Of a stretch of DNA of 64,000 nt, positions 52,498 to 62,010 are shown piece by piece (position 1 is the stretch's first letter; each line of letters opens with the position of its first letter). Origin of the DNA: Capnocytophaga gingivalis ATCC 33624 (lineage in GTDB: Bacteria; Bacteroidota; Bacteroidia; Flavobacteriales; Flavobacteriaceae); contig NZ_ACLQ01000019.1 in NCBI RefSeq assembly GCF_000174755.1, positions 273,981 through 337,980 of the forward strand, given 5' to 3'. Position numbers and translations under genes: made by a program. The notes beneath the pieces are model-generated. The model did no database searches. It was not told the DNA's origin and was given only the letters and a program-made list of their open reading frames with translations.

Positions 52498-55038
52498 CTA
52501 CCAAGTGAAGGAAAGTCCTCCAATGATATTTCTTCCTACCCCTGGGATAAAATTAGTTTTATCATCGGGAGTTGCCACAGGGTTAAGGCGCATAGGAGGT
52601 GCGGTAACTTCTGCTTGCACCAGATAGCTGGAGGCATATACCTTATCAGCTAAGTTATTTCCTTGTACAAAGAAAGTCCATTGACCTTTTTTATACCCCA
52701 AGCGAGCTCCTACAAGGCTGTAGGGATCTTGGTATAAGGTGTTTTTATGATCTATAGGAGTCTTCTGAGGAAGAGATTCGAGATTTACTTCTGCAAAAAC
52801 ACCTGAAGGATGTCTATAGGTGAGTGCTCCAAAAAGATAATGGGTAGGGATTCCTGCGATCTGATTCCCCTTGAGTTCTCCTCCATCGAAGTAAAAATCA
52901 CTATAGTTATAGTTGATTGAAAGGGTAAAAGAATCCTCAGCTGCAGAAAAGACATGAGTAAGGAAAGTAGATTGCAATCCAGCTTCTACCCCTCTGTGAA
53001 TGGTAGCATAAGGAGTATTAACAGTGTTTCCTCCTACCCCTACACTACCATCGGCTATGGTGAAGATCTCATCCTTTACCCACGATTGGTAAGCGCTGAC
53101 ATTCCACAGAAGTACCTGACCTATATTCCCTTTGGTACCTACCTCCGCAGTGGAGGCTTTTTGTGCTTTTAGGTCGGAGATGGTAATAGTAGTAGGTCCA
53201 GAGTTCACATTAGAGCTATTGCTGTACACCACAGGAGGCACTGGAGGGCGGTTAGGATTAGGAGTAGCGCTTCCTGTAAGGCGTACAATCTCTAAGAAGG
53301 TGGGAGGTTCATAGCTACGAGAGAAGTTGGCAAAAACCTGTGCATGATCATTGAGCTTATAGATAAGCCCTACCTTAGGATTAATGGCATTGTAAGAGAA
53401 ATCCCCTATCACAGGAGTGGCCGCATTAGGGTTCGGTAAGGCACGTGCTTGTAAGCCATTGGGGGCAACAAAAAAGAACGGACGCCTTGCCCCAACAAAC
53501 TTATCCTCTACTTTACGAGTATCATAACTTCCTTGTACACTTACATTGGCTAAGAAATTTGGAGTAATCTTATAAGTATCAGACACATAAGCTATAGCAT
53601 GGCGTGCGGTAAGATCTTGCTTGGCAAAGAGTGCTCCAAAACTGCCACGATCGTTATGAAAACGAGATTGGTGCATCAGTCCTTGACTATACTGTAAGCC
53701 TATGGAAAAATCGTTCTTCTCAGTAGTATTGGTATAAGAGAGACGTACCCCATAGTCATTATTGAAATCCTGACGGATACCATTGGCAATAGGATAAGTA
53801 AAGGCATCATCGGCATATTGATAATAGAGAGTAGCCAAAATAAGGTTATTGGCATTGATCTGATAAGCCAATTTGGTACCAAAGCGGGCAATTTTACTGC
53901 TTCGATTAGGCTTATCTCTCAGTACATTAGGTCCAAAAGCATAAGGGAAAGTAGTCTTAGGAGCCTTATTGATTTGTTTGTTATCACTTTCCATCTGATG
54001 ACGAGTCAGAGGTCCTGGTATATCAAAATAAAGATCTGTAAAAGACGCATATAGTCGTGCTTCAAATTTATCAGAAAACTTATGTCCTGCATTCAAAAGT
54101 GCATTGAATCGTTTAGAACTATTATAGGTACGATATCCATCACTATGGTTATAAGAAGAAGCTACAAAAAGGTCACTTTTCCCTGAGGAAAAACCAGAGG
54201 ATATAGTACTATTGAAGTAGTTAAAACTACCCGCTTCCATCTTGACACTTAGTGGAGAAGCATTATATCCATTCTTAGTTACAAAGTTCATCGCTCCCCC
54301 TAAAGTAGCGCCACCATACTCAAGCGCATTGGCTCCTCGATAGATTTCCACCAAGTTACTCACTTGAGGTTCCAATACACCTATAATGTAAGATCCATCA
54401 GCAAAGTTAATTGGAATACCATCCTGAGAGAGTGCCACCCCTCGAGATTGAGGGTTGCTCTGGATACCTGAACCACGGATATTCAGGCGAGGTTGGTCAT
54501 TCCCTCCGAAGAAATCCTGAATGATAATTCCAGGCTCTCGCTGGAGTGCATCCTTAAGAGTCTGCGAACGCTGTATGTTTAAGTTCCTCAAATCCGCTAA
54601 GTTGGTACCTCCAGCTACCTTATCTAGCTTTGCCTTAGTCAGCCCCACGGAGTTGACCACCAGACTTGGATTGTCTGAGATCGTCACAGGTTGAAGCTCT
54701 ACAACTCCCGAAAGAGTCTCCTCTACCCCTCGGTGGAGAGTTGTTTCCACATAGGTCACCCTATTTTCATTATCTTGCAATACTACAGGAAATTCCAAGG
54801 GAGTATATCCCTCCCGACTGACCTGTAAGGTAGGGTGTTCTTCCTCTACTAATAAGGTATATTCCCCTTTTGAGTCAGTAAGCACTTGTCTGCCTGAGGA
54901 AAGTGTGCGTACTAACACCTCTGAGAGAGGTTCTTTCTTCTCATCAAGGATCTTCCCTTTGATTTTATACTGTTGAGCTTGTAGAGATAAGCCAAAGAAA
55001 ATAGCTACAAAGAGCAAAAGATTTTTGTGTAAAATCAT
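52498..55038 (-). CDS. TonB-dependent outer-membrane receptor with carboxypeptidase-like N-domain
   Basis: This 846-residue protein has a signal peptide (MILHKNLLLFVAIFFGLSLQA), a CarboxypepD-reg domain (KIKGKILDEKKEPLSEVLVR TLSSGRQVLTDSKGEYTL), the plug (TLKDALQREPGIIIQDFFGG; RLNIRGSGIQ; YRGANALEYGGATLGGAMNF) and a 22-strand barrel ending in FIPGVGRNIIGGLSFTW. It resembles FecA-like siderophore receptors; ligand not readable. It has its own -7 box (55072-55065) and terminator. Confidence 0.92.
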   Translation of the reverse strand: MILHKNLLLFVAIFFGLSLQAQQYKIKGKILDEKKEPLSEVLVRTLSSGRQVLTDSKGEYTLLVEEEHPTLQVSREGYTPLEFPVVLQDNENRVTYVETTLHRGVEETLSGVVELQPVTISDNPSLVVNSVGLTKAKLDKVAGGTNLADLRNLNIQRSQTLKDALQREPGIIIQDFFGGNDQPRLNIRGSGIQSNPQSRGVALSQDGIPINFADGSYIIGVLEPQVSNLVEIYRGANALEYGGATLGGAMNFVTKNGYNASPLSVKMEAGSFNYFNSTISSGFSSGKSDLFVASSYNHSDGYRTYNSSKRFNALLNAGHKFSDKFEARLYASFTDLYFDIPGPLTRHQMESDNKQINKAPKTTFPYAFGPNVLRDKPNRSSKIARFGTKLAYQINANNLILATLYYQYADDAFTYPIANGIRQDFNNDYGVRLSYTNTTEKNDFSIGLQYSQGLMHQSRFHNDRGSFGALFAKQDLTARHAIAYVSDTYKITPNFLANVSVQGSYDTRKVEDKFVGARRPFFFVAPNGLQARALPNPNAATPVIGDFSYNAINPKVGLIYKLNDHAQVFANFSRSYEPPTFLEIVRLTGSATPNPNRPPVPPVVYSNSSNVNSGPTTITISDLKAQKASTAEVGTKGNIGQVLLWNVSAYQSWVKDEIFTIADGSVGVGGNTVNTPYATIHRGVEAGLQSTFLTHVFSAAEDSFTLSINYNYSDFYFDGGELKGNQIAGIPTHYLFGALTYRHPSGVFAEVNLESLPQKTPIDHKNTLYQDPYSLVGARLGYKKGQWTFFVQGNNLADKVYASSYLVQAEVTAPPMRLNPVATPDDKTNFIPGVGRNIIGGLSFTW

Positions 55039-55064
55039 ATATAATATATTTATTTAGACTGAGG

Positions 55065-55072
55065 CAAAATTA
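55065..55072 (-). promoter_or_regulatory. -7 box of the TonB receptor gene
   Basis: TAATTTTG on the minus strand followed by CC; 26 bp to the start codon. No convincing -33. The rest of the 300-bp gap to 55338 is AT-rich; no Fur-like box was recognised. Confidence 0.45.
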
Positions 55073-55288
55073 CAACTTTTTTTTAGATATTTTTATTCTT
55101 TTGAAAATAAATTATTTTTTAACTAATTTTCTTATTTTGATTGAATAAAAATTATTATTTTATAAATATTTGTAAATCAAATATCCATTTAAGATTTCAT
55201 ATTCTTAAACTCAAAATGCACGAAATATTTCTGTAAAAGAGCTTTTTACCCGTTAAAAAACTTTAACATAAAAAAACGATAAAAACAG

Positions 55289-55318
55289 TTGCTGTTTGAA
55301 AAAAAATAATTATATTTG
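55289..55318 (+). promoter_or_regulatory. promoter of the dihydroorotase-like gene
   Basis: TTG at 55289-55291 and TATATTTG at 55311-55318, spaced by 19 bp, 20 bp before the start. Confidence 0.65.
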
Positions 55319-55338
55319 TGGCGAAGTAAAAACAGGAC

Positions 55339-56586
55339 ATGAAAACTTTATTAAAATCTGTAACTATCATAGACAAGGAAAGTTCCTATCATAGGAAGAA
55401 GCAAGATATCCTTATAGAGGATGGCATAATCAAGCAAATTGCTTCCCAGATTGCTTCCTTAGACGATTGTCAGACCATAGCCGGTGGCTATATCTCACAA
55501 GGATGGGCAGATAGTAGTGTAAGTTTTGGAGAACCTGGATATGAAGAGAGAGAGACCTTAGCACATGGTATGACAGTAGCTGCTCGCAGTGGCTTCACCC
55601 AAGTGATGCTCAACCCTACCACTCACCCTATTACAGATACACGCAGTGGAGTAAACTATCTGAAGAGTGCTATAGTAGGAGCTATTGCAGAGGTCTTCCC
55701 TATAGGAGCTCTTACCACAGAGAGCAAAGGAGATTACTTAGCAGAGCTTTACGATATGCAGCGGGCAGGAGCGGTTGCCTTTGGGGACTATAAAAGAGGA
55801 ATCTCTCAGGCAAATTTACTAAAAATAGCTCTACAATATACCGCCCCTTTTGGAGGAATTGTCCTCTCTTTCCCTTGTGATGCATCTATCATGGGCAAAG
55901 GGGTTGTCAATGAATATATCACCTCTACCCGATTGGGACTCAAAGGGATTCCTGCCTTGGCAGAGGAGATCATTGTAGCGAGGGATTTGGCGATCTTAGA
56001 ATATGCTGGAGGAAGACTCCACATTCCAACCATCTCCACTGCAGGCTCTGTAGCCCTTATCGCACAGGCTAAAGCAAAAGGACTGGATGTAAGCTGTAGT
56101 GTTGCCCTTGGGAATCTACACTTCACCGATGAGATATTAGAAAATTTTGATACCAACTACAAAGTACTTCCTCCCCTACGCCACGAGGAGCATGTGGAAG
56201 CCCTACGAGAAGGGGTAGAGAATGGTACTATTGATATGATAACTTCCGATCATTATCCCTTGGATATAGAGTGCAAAGCAAAAGAATTTGACCTTGCTGA
56301 TTTCGGAAGTATAGGCTTAGAAGCCACCCTAGGAATACTTCTTACGCATTTTTCGGTAGAGAAAACCGTAGAAATGCTCACCAATGCTAAAAAGCGTTTT
56401 TCCCTTCCTTCTACACCTATTGAAATAGGAAAAAAAGCTAACATTACCCTCTTCACTGATCAAGGAGATTGGGTGATGAACAAAAAAGATATTATATCTT
56501 CTTCTAAAAATTGTGCCTTTGTAGGTGAAAACTGCAAAGGAAAAGTACAGGGCGTTATCACCGAAAGAGGACAATGGCTCGTGTAA
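55339..56586 (+). CDS. dihydroorotase-like amidohydrolase lacking the HxH metal site
   Basis: This 415-residue protein has the amidohydrolase layout: the small beta domain at both ends and a TIM barrel between. At the end of strand 1, where DHOases carry DxHxHxREPG, this reads GWADSSVSFGEPGYEERET, so both His ligands are Ser. Later features persist: MLNPTTHPITD, LHIPTISTAGS, ITSDHYPLD. It is either a non-catalytic DHOase homologue, as in two-component PyrB-PyrC' systems, or an enzyme with an altered site. This form appears usual in Flavobacteriia from memory. Confidence 0.8.
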   Translation: MKTLLKSVTIIDKESSYHRKKQDILIEDGIIKQIASQIASLDDCQTIAGGYISQGWADSSVSFGEPGYEERETLAHGMTVAARSGFTQVMLNPTTHPITDTRSGVNYLKSAIVGAIAEVFPIGALTTESKGDYLAELYDMQRAGAVAFGDYKRGISQANLLKIALQYTAPFGGIVLSFPCDASIMGKGVVNEYITSTRLGLKGIPALAEEIIVARDLAILEYAGGRLHIPTISTAGSVALIAQAKAKGLDVSCSVALGNLHFTDEILENFDTNYKVLPPLRHEEHVEALREGVENGTIDMITSDHYPLDIECKAKEFDLADFGSIGLEATLGILLTHFSVEKTVEMLTNAKKRFSLPSTPIEIGKKANITLFTDQGDWVMNKKDIISSSKNCAFVGENCKGKVQGVITERGQWLV

Positions 56587-56710
56587 ATGCTACTCTTAAC
56601 TTCTACAAAAAGTATTGTAATTAATTGTTTAACTTCGAGAACACTAAAAATTTTAAAAAAACTACTACCTATATTATATAGGCACTCTTATTCTACTTAC
56701 TACCAAAAAG

Positions 56711-57385
56711 ATGAAAGGTTTTTCTTTAAATTATTTGGTAAGACCTGCTATCATAGAGCAGGAGAATGGCAAATCTCCCGCCATCTTCATGCTACATGGC
56801 TATGGACAAAACAAAGAAGAATTCTTCTCTATAGCCAATGAACTCCCTCAGGAGTATATTGTTATTTCGATACAAGCTCCCTACAAGCTATCCGATAGCC
56901 AATTCTTCTGGTATGCTATAGAGCTTGTCTCCTCCAAATGGTATGATATTGTGCAAGCGCAAGCTACCCAACACAAACTCTTGACCTTCATAGAGCAAGC
57001 TTGTGATCGGTTCAATATCGACATGGATAAGGTAACTTTCATGGGCTTCGACCAAGGGGGTATTCTAAGCCTCTCCTTAGCAATCTCCTTCCCTGAAAAG
57101 GTACAAAGAGTGGTTGCTATCAATAGCTATATTGATAAAAAACTCTTGAGTTTTAACTATCAAAAGAATAACTTTGCCAACCTAAGGGTCTGTTTGCTGC
57201 ATGGTTATTCGAATGAGGTAGTTCCTTTGGAATGGGCAGAAGATACCATGACTTTCCTCAAGAATTTACACATCCGTTATGATTTTCAGACTTTCGCCTC
57301 TGGACATGTATTTTCCGCAGAGATGTTCTATGCGGTCAAGACATGGATAGAAGAAAACAGTATTGCTGAGAATAACCCCTCATAA
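56711..57385 (+). CDS. carboxylesterase-fold protein with altered triad
   Basis: This 224-residue protein of the phospholipase/carboxylesterase type has FMLHGYGQNKEEF (oxyanion), APYKLSDSQFFWYAIE, elbow GFDQGG (about 117-122) and HGYSNEVVP, with His in SGHVFSAE. The elbow normally reads GFSQGG, so the nucleophile Ser is Asp, and the acid normally in GxxDxxVP is Asn. Only His is kept. It may be a non-hydrolytic relative or use Asp as nucleophile as in haloalkane dehalogenases and epoxide hydrolases. It is 124 bp after the dihydroorotase-like gene. Confidence 0.78.
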   Translation: MKGFSLNYLVRPAIIEQENGKSPAIFMLHGYGQNKEEFFSIANELPQEYIVISIQAPYKLSDSQFFWYAIELVSSKWYDIVQAQATQHKLLTFIEQACDRFNIDMDKVTFMGFDQGGILSLSLAISFPEKVQRVVAINSYIDKKLLSFNYQKNNFANLRVCLLHGYSNEVVPLEWAEDTMTFLKNLHIRYDFQTFASGHVFSAEMFYAVKTWIEENSIAENNPS

Positions 57386-57386
57386 C

Positions 57387-58091
57387 CTACTTATGTAAGT
57401 GCAAACCACATTCTTTGTTGGTTTTGTTCTCCCACCACCAGCGGCCGGCTCGGAAGTCTTCTCCTTCCCTGACGGCTCGGGTACAGGGAGCACAGCCAAT
57501 ACTAGGATATCCTTTGTCATGCAGAGGGTTATAGGGAATACCATGACTACGCAAGAAGGATAGCACCTCTTGGGTCTTCCAATGTAATAATAGGTGTACC
57601 TTGATGATCTGGTTGCTCTCATCCCATTCTACCATAGGCATCTGCTGCCTGTGAGGGGATTGCTCTGCTCTGAGTCCAGTGATCCATATTTTGTTCCCTG
57701 CTAAGGCTCGCCTGAGTGGTTCCACCTTGCGGATGTGACAACAAGTCTGTCGCAAAGCGACTGAGTTATAGAAGGCATTGATACCATTATTCTGTACATA
57801 TTCCTCTATTGCCTGTGCCTCTGGGTAATAAGGGGTGATCTTCGTATGGTAGTACTCATTGGTCTGCTCCCAAGTGGTATAGGTCTCATAGAAAAGGCGT
57901 CCAGTATCCAAGGTGAATATCTTGACATCAAATGAATTCTTAAGAATAAAATCTGTAATTACCTGATCCTCCATACCAAAGCTGGTGGAAAAAACTACTT
58001 TCCCTGGATATTTCTCAGTGATCAAGGCCAATATCTCTGTCTCTGAAAGAGTCTCTATAGCGGTGAGTAAGTTTGTAATTTCAGTGTTCAT
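57387..58091 (-). CDS. cysH: APS/PAPS reductase (4Fe-4S type)
   Basis: This 234-residue protein has STSFGMEDQVI, FTLDTGRLFYETY, TCCHIRKVEPLRRAL, WITGLRAEQSPHRQ and PSIGCAPCTRA. The paired cysteines CC...CxxC bind a 4Fe-4S cluster, favouring adenylyl-sulfate reduction. The C-terminal ECGLH, with the catalytic cysteine, is present. It converts activated sulfate to sulfite. No other cys genes are adjacent. Confidence 0.93.
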   Translation of the reverse strand: MNTEITNLLTAIETLSETEILALITEKYPGKVVFSTSFGMEDQVITDFILKNSFDVKIFTLDTGRLFYETYTTWEQTNEYYHTKITPYYPEAQAIEEYVQNNGINAFYNSVALRQTCCHIRKVEPLRRALAGNKIWITGLRAEQSPHRQQMPMVEWDESNQIIKVHLLLHWKTQEVLSFLRSHGIPYNPLHDKGYPSIGCAPCTRAVREGEDFRAGRWWWENKTNKECGLHLHK

Positions 58092-58113
58092 AAGTTCTTT
58101 TTGTTAGCGAAGG

Positions 58114-58121
58114 CAAAAGTA
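58114..58121 (-). promoter_or_regulatory. -7 box of the cysH gene
   Basis: TACTTTTG on the minus strand followed by CC, 22 bp before the start; the -33 is not clear. Confidence 0.5.
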
Positions 58122-58166
58122 TAAAAAATTATTTGACAAATTACTTTTACACATGCAAAATCTTTG

Positions 58167-58174
58167 TAAATTTG
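58167..58174 (+). promoter_or_regulatory. -7 box of tatA
   Basis: TAAATTTG followed by C, 19 bp before the start; no TTG at the proper distance. Confidence 0.45.
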
Positions 58175-58193
58175 CAGAAAAATTCAAATAAGA

Positions 58194-58469
58194 ATGATTC
58201 CTTTGTTTATAAGCACTCCTGAATTACTTTTTGTTCTCTTCGTAGCTGTATTGCTCTTTGGTACAGACAAGATTCCTGAAATAGCCCGTACCTTAGGCAA
58301 GGGAATGCGCCAGCTAAGAGATGCCACCTCTGAGATAAAGAATGAAATCAATAAAAGTGTAGACAAGGCAGGAATAGATACCTCCCTGATTGATGAAGTC
58401 AAAGAAGAAGTAGAAAAAGCCAAAGAAGGATTGGAAGATCCTTTTGGAAGTATCAAACGAAGTAGATAA
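58194..58469 (+). CDS. tatA: Sec-independent translocase subunit TatA
   Basis: This 91-residue protein has one N-terminal membrane helix (TPELLFVLFVAVLLFG), the hinge FGTDKIPEIARTLGKGMRQLRDATSEIKNEI with amphipathic helix, and a charged tail. TatA/E forms the pore-like assembly for folded-protein export; tatC is not nearby. A terminator follows. Confidence 0.93.
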   Translation: MIPLFISTPELLFVLFVAVLLFGTDKIPEIARTLGKGMRQLRDATSEIKNEINKSVDKAGIDTSLIDEVKEEVEKAKEGLEDPFGSIKRSR

Positions 58470-58487
58470 TTTGTCACAACAATACAC

Positions 58488-58513
58488 AAGGGATTCAAAG
58501 AAATCCCTTTTTT
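58488..58513 (+). terminator. terminator of tatA
   Basis: AAGGGATT (58488-58495) pairs with AATCCCTT (58502-58509) around CAAAGA, with a T run. Confidence 0.85.
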
Positions 58514-58534
58514 AATATCAAAAACTAAAAATAT

Positions 58535-61126
58535 ATGGCCAAAGCAAGCAAAGAAACCCCTCTGATGAAGCAATATAATCAGATTAAGGCAAAGTATCCT
58601 GATGCCTTATTACTCTTCAGGGTTGGGGATTTCTATGAGACTTTCCGAGAAGATGCAATCAAGACCTCCCAAGTCTTAGGCATTGTGCTGACCAACCGAA
58701 ACAATGGCGGAGAACAGACCGAGCTGGCTGGATTCCCTCACCATTCCCTGAACAGCTATCTCCCTAAGCTAGTCAAGGCAGGCTATAGGGTGGCTATCTG
58801 TGACCAACTGGAAGACCCTAAACTGACCAAGACCATTGTAAAGCGTGGTGTTACAGAACTAGTAACCCCTGGGGTAGCACTCAATGATGACATCCTACAG
58901 AGTGGACAGAACAATTTCTTAGCCTCCATATGGCTGGATTCTCCTGAGAATGGTATCGCTTTTTTGGACATCTCCACTGGAGAATACTATGTAGCCCAAG
59001 GAGACAATGCTTATACGGATAAACTATTGGAGAATTTTCGTCCCAATGAGGTATTAGTAGCCAAGAAACAAAGAAAGGATTTTGAGACACTCTTTGGCAC
59101 ACATTTTCATTGCTTTTCATTGGAGGACTGGGTATACAAGGGAGATTTTGCTTATGAGTCCCTTACCAAGCAGTTCAACACCAATTCTCTCAAAGGCTTT
59201 GCTATAGAGGAACTATCCAATGGTATCCTCTCGGCTGGTGCTATCCTACACTATCTATCAGAAACACAACACCATCACCTACAGCACATTACTTCCATAA
59301 AGCGCATTGTCAGTCAAGAGGCAGTATGGCTTGATAGGTTTACTATACAAAACCTTGAGCTCTATGGTGGGACAAGCAACACCTCTGTTTCTCTTCTTGC
59401 TGTCATTGACAAGACTCTCTCTCCTATGGGTAGCCGTACCCTCAAGCGCTGGCTTGCCCTGCCTCTGACCTCTTTAGAACAGATACAAAAGAGACATCAA
59501 GTGGTTGCTTATCTAGTCGAAAATAGTGAAGTGCGAGAGAAAGTACGAGAGCAACTCCAGCGGGTCAATGACTTAGAGCGCCTTCTCTCCAAGGTTGTTA
59601 CTACCAAGATAACCCCTCGCGAGGTTATCTACCTGAAGAACTCCCTAAGGGCTATCCTCCCTATACGGGAGCTTGCGCTCTCTTCCCCCTGTGCTGCCTT
59701 GACCGCCTTGGCTCAGCAAATACATCCTTTGGATACTCTCTGTGATCGGATAGAGACAATGCTCAATGAAGATGCTCCTGTCAATATCCTAAAGGGAGAG
59801 GTCTTCAAAGAGAATTTTTCATCTGAATTAGACGAATTAAGAAATCTCTCTGTATCGGGGAAAAACTACCTTGATCAGATGCTCGAACGTGAGATACAGC
59901 AGACTCATATCTCTTCGCTGAAGATAGATAGCAATAATGTCTTTGGTTATTATTTCGAGGTACGCAATGTACACAAAGACAAAGTTCCTCCACACTGGAT
60001 TCGCAAGCAGACTCTGGTGAATGCCGAGCGCTATATCACCGAAGAGCTAAAAGAATATGAGGAGAAAATAACCCATGCCCAAGAGAGAATCACCGCTCTC
60101 GAACAGGAATTTTTCTCCCAGCTCATCACTGAGATTATCCAATATATCTCTCCTATACAACAGACAGCCACTGCCATAGGACAGATAGATGCCCTCTGTG
60201 GATTTTCTACCTTGGCTGTAGAGAATCACTATAGCTGTCCCACTTTGGACGATTCTCTTGTGATAGACCTCAAGGGAGCACGCCACCCTGTAATAGAGAA
60301 GCAGCTCCCCCCTACTCAGCCTTATATTGCCAATGATATCTATTTGGACAATGAAAGCCAACAGATTATGATGATCACAGGACCTAATATGAGCGGTAAG
60401 TCAGCCCTATTACGCCAAGTAGCGCTGATTGTACTGATGGCTCAAATCGGTAGTTTTGTTCCTGCAACAGAGGCTAAGATAGGCATTGTAGACAAAATCT
60501 TCACTCGAGTGGGTGCCAGTGACAATATCTCCCAAGGAGAATCTACCTTCATGGTGGAAATGAATGAAACGGCACTAATTCTCAACAACCTATCCAACAG
60601 AAGCCTTATCCTCTTGGACGAGATAGGTCGCGGTACCAGCACCTACGACGGGATCTCCATTGCATGGGCAATTGCCGAATATCTACACGAGCACCCCACC
60701 CATGCCAAAACCCTCTTTGCCACTCACTATCACGAACTCAATGAGATGCAAAATGAGTTCTCCCGTATCAAGAACTTTTCTGTATCAGTCAAAGAGGTCA
60801 AGGGTAGCATCCTTTTCCTACGCAAACTCATAGAAGGTGGTAGCGAACACAGTTTTGGTATTCATGTAGCGAAAATGGCGGGTATGCCCCAGTATGTAAT
60901 CGAAAAAGCCAATAGTGTCCTAAAGAAGTTGGAGCGTAGTCATCAGTTAGAGGACAACAAAAAGCAACTAACCCAAAAGGAAGGGATGCAACTGAGTTTC
61001 TTCCAATTGGATGACCCTCTTTTAGAAGATATCAAGCGACAGATTCTCGATACCAATATTGATAACCTTACGCCTATAGAGGCACTAATGAAGCTAAATA
61101 ATATCAAAAGAATGCTCCAAAAATAG
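58535..61126 (+). CDS. mutS: DNA mismatch repair ATPase MutS
   Basis: This 863-residue protein has the N-terminal mismatch-binding motif DFYETFREDA (Phe-x-Glu site), connector and lever domains, and ATPase with GPNMSGKSALLRQ (Walker A), ILLDEIGRGTSTYDG (Walker B) and ATHYHEL, plus the C-terminal dimerisation helix. It recognises mispairs and starts repair. Full length and intact. Confidence 0.98.
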   Translation: MAKASKETPLMKQYNQIKAKYPDALLLFRVGDFYETFREDAIKTSQVLGIVLTNRNNGGEQTELAGFPHHSLNSYLPKLVKAGYRVAICDQLEDPKLTKTIVKRGVTELVTPGVALNDDILQSGQNNFLASIWLDSPENGIAFLDISTGEYYVAQGDNAYTDKLLENFRPNEVLVAKKQRKDFETLFGTHFHCFSLEDWVYKGDFAYESLTKQFNTNSLKGFAIEELSNGILSAGAILHYLSETQHHHLQHITSIKRIVSQEAVWLDRFTIQNLELYGGTSNTSVSLLAVIDKTLSPMGSRTLKRWLALPLTSLEQIQKRHQVVAYLVENSEVREKVREQLQRVNDLERLLSKVVTTKITPREVIYLKNSLRAILPIRELALSSPCAALTALAQQIHPLDTLCDRIETMLNEDAPVNILKGEVFKENFSSELDELRNLSVSGKNYLDQMLEREIQQTHISSLKIDSNNVFGYYFEVRNVHKDKVPPHWIRKQTLVNAERYITEELKEYEEKITHAQERITALEQEFFSQLITEIIQYISPIQQTATAIGQIDALCGFSTLAVENHYSCPTLDDSLVIDLKGARHPVIEKQLPPTQPYIANDIYLDNESQQIMMITGPNMSGKSALLRQVALIVLMAQIGSFVPATEAKIGIVDKIFTRVGASDNISQGESTFMVEMNETALILNNLSNRSLILLDEIGRGTSTYDGISIAWAIAEYLHEHPTHAKTLFATHYHELNEMQNEFSRIKNFSVSVKEVKGSILFLRKLIEGGSEHSFGIHVAKMAGMPQYVIEKANSVLKKLERSHQLEDNKKQLTQKEGMQLSFFQLDDPLLEDIKRQILDTNIDNLTPIEALMKLNNIKRMLQK

Positions 61127-61176
61127 ATTCAAAATAGCCATCTTGATTCCTTTTGTAGCCTTGTGAAATCGATAAA

Positions 61177-61626
61177 TTACAACTTAAATATCTCTATAGG
61201 AGTACCTTGTAACAAGTTTTCCAAAGCTTCAAAAGGATCACTTCCATAAAGAAGAAGCTCAAACCCTTCGGCATAGACACTATTATCTTCACCAATAACT
61301 AAGGTGTAATAATCATCATATACCATTGCAAAAGGGATTAAGTTCTTTAAGTCAAAACTACTCTCTATGTAGGAATAATGTCCTTTGTTATTGCTTGTCA
61401 AAACCTTTTCTAAGGTAAAATCTATATAATTACCTCTTGCAGAGAAACTTTTATTTAAGAAATACCCCAAAAAGAGTATTAGTGAATCATTGATTTGCTC
61501 ATAACCTTTTGATCGGTATAAGTTGATTATAAAATCTTTCTTGGCACTAAACTCTGTGGGGCTAATTTTATAATCAATAACTATGTTGTTCTCAAGAAGT
61601 AGTTTCTTTAATCGATTTGTTATCAT
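61177..61626 (-). CDS. SUKH-type immunity-like protein (149 aa)
   Basis: The pattern FSAKKDFIINLYRSKGYEQINDSLILFLGYFL, then HYSYIESSFDLKNLIPFAMVYDDYYTLVIGEDNSVYAEGFELLLYG resembles SUKH-3-like immunity proteins (EGF.L...G.d..ealenLl ending). Its ATG shares one base with the stop of the broken gene upstream (TAATG). Family assignment tentative; the genomic neighbourhood supports an immunity role. Confidence 0.6.
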   Translation of the reverse strand: MITNRLKKLLLENNIVIDYKISPTEFSAKKDFIINLYRSKGYEQINDSLILFLGYFLNKSFSARGNYIDFTLEKVLTSNNKGHYSYIESSFDLKNLIPFAMVYDDYYTLVIGEDNSVYAEGFELLLYGSDPFEALENLLQGTPIEIFKL

Positions 61627-61972
61627 TATTGACCCTCTTCTATTTCCATTAATAAATATTCCTGCAAACTTCCGCTTACTTTTGTACCATTACAGAAGAG
61701 TTCAAAGGGATATTCTTGTTCATTAAAAGTAGCTATTCCATCAACATAGGCAAGCAGTTCCGTGATCGTCTCTATCATATTCATCTTAACAAACTCTCTA
61801 AGATTATTCCGATTATCCTCATCTATTGATTTATAAAGGGCTTGCGCTTTTTGCCAATAAAGATTTTATAGGGTTCTTTGTTGATCCCCTCCTCTAAAAT
61901 ATGGAAATACCTCTCATATTCCTTCCTAAAGATTTCTTCTTTAATATTTTGAGCTATTAATTTTTCATCCAT
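61626..61972 (-). pseudogene. frameshifted small immunity-like gene
   Basis: From the ATG at 61972: MDEKLIAQNIKEEIFRKEYE then RYFHILEEGINKEPYKI, after which the frame breaks (near 61865). The continuation in the next frame is FYWQKAQALYKSIDEDNRNN, LREFVKMNMIETITELLAYV, DGIATFNEQEYPFELFCNGT and the rest to the stop at 61626. The total length of 347 bp is not a multiple of three, so one or two bases were lost or gained. Family unknown. Confidence 0.72.
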
Positions 61973-62010
61973 AATTGCTGCTTTTATATCCACTAAAAAA
62001 TAATCTTTTA

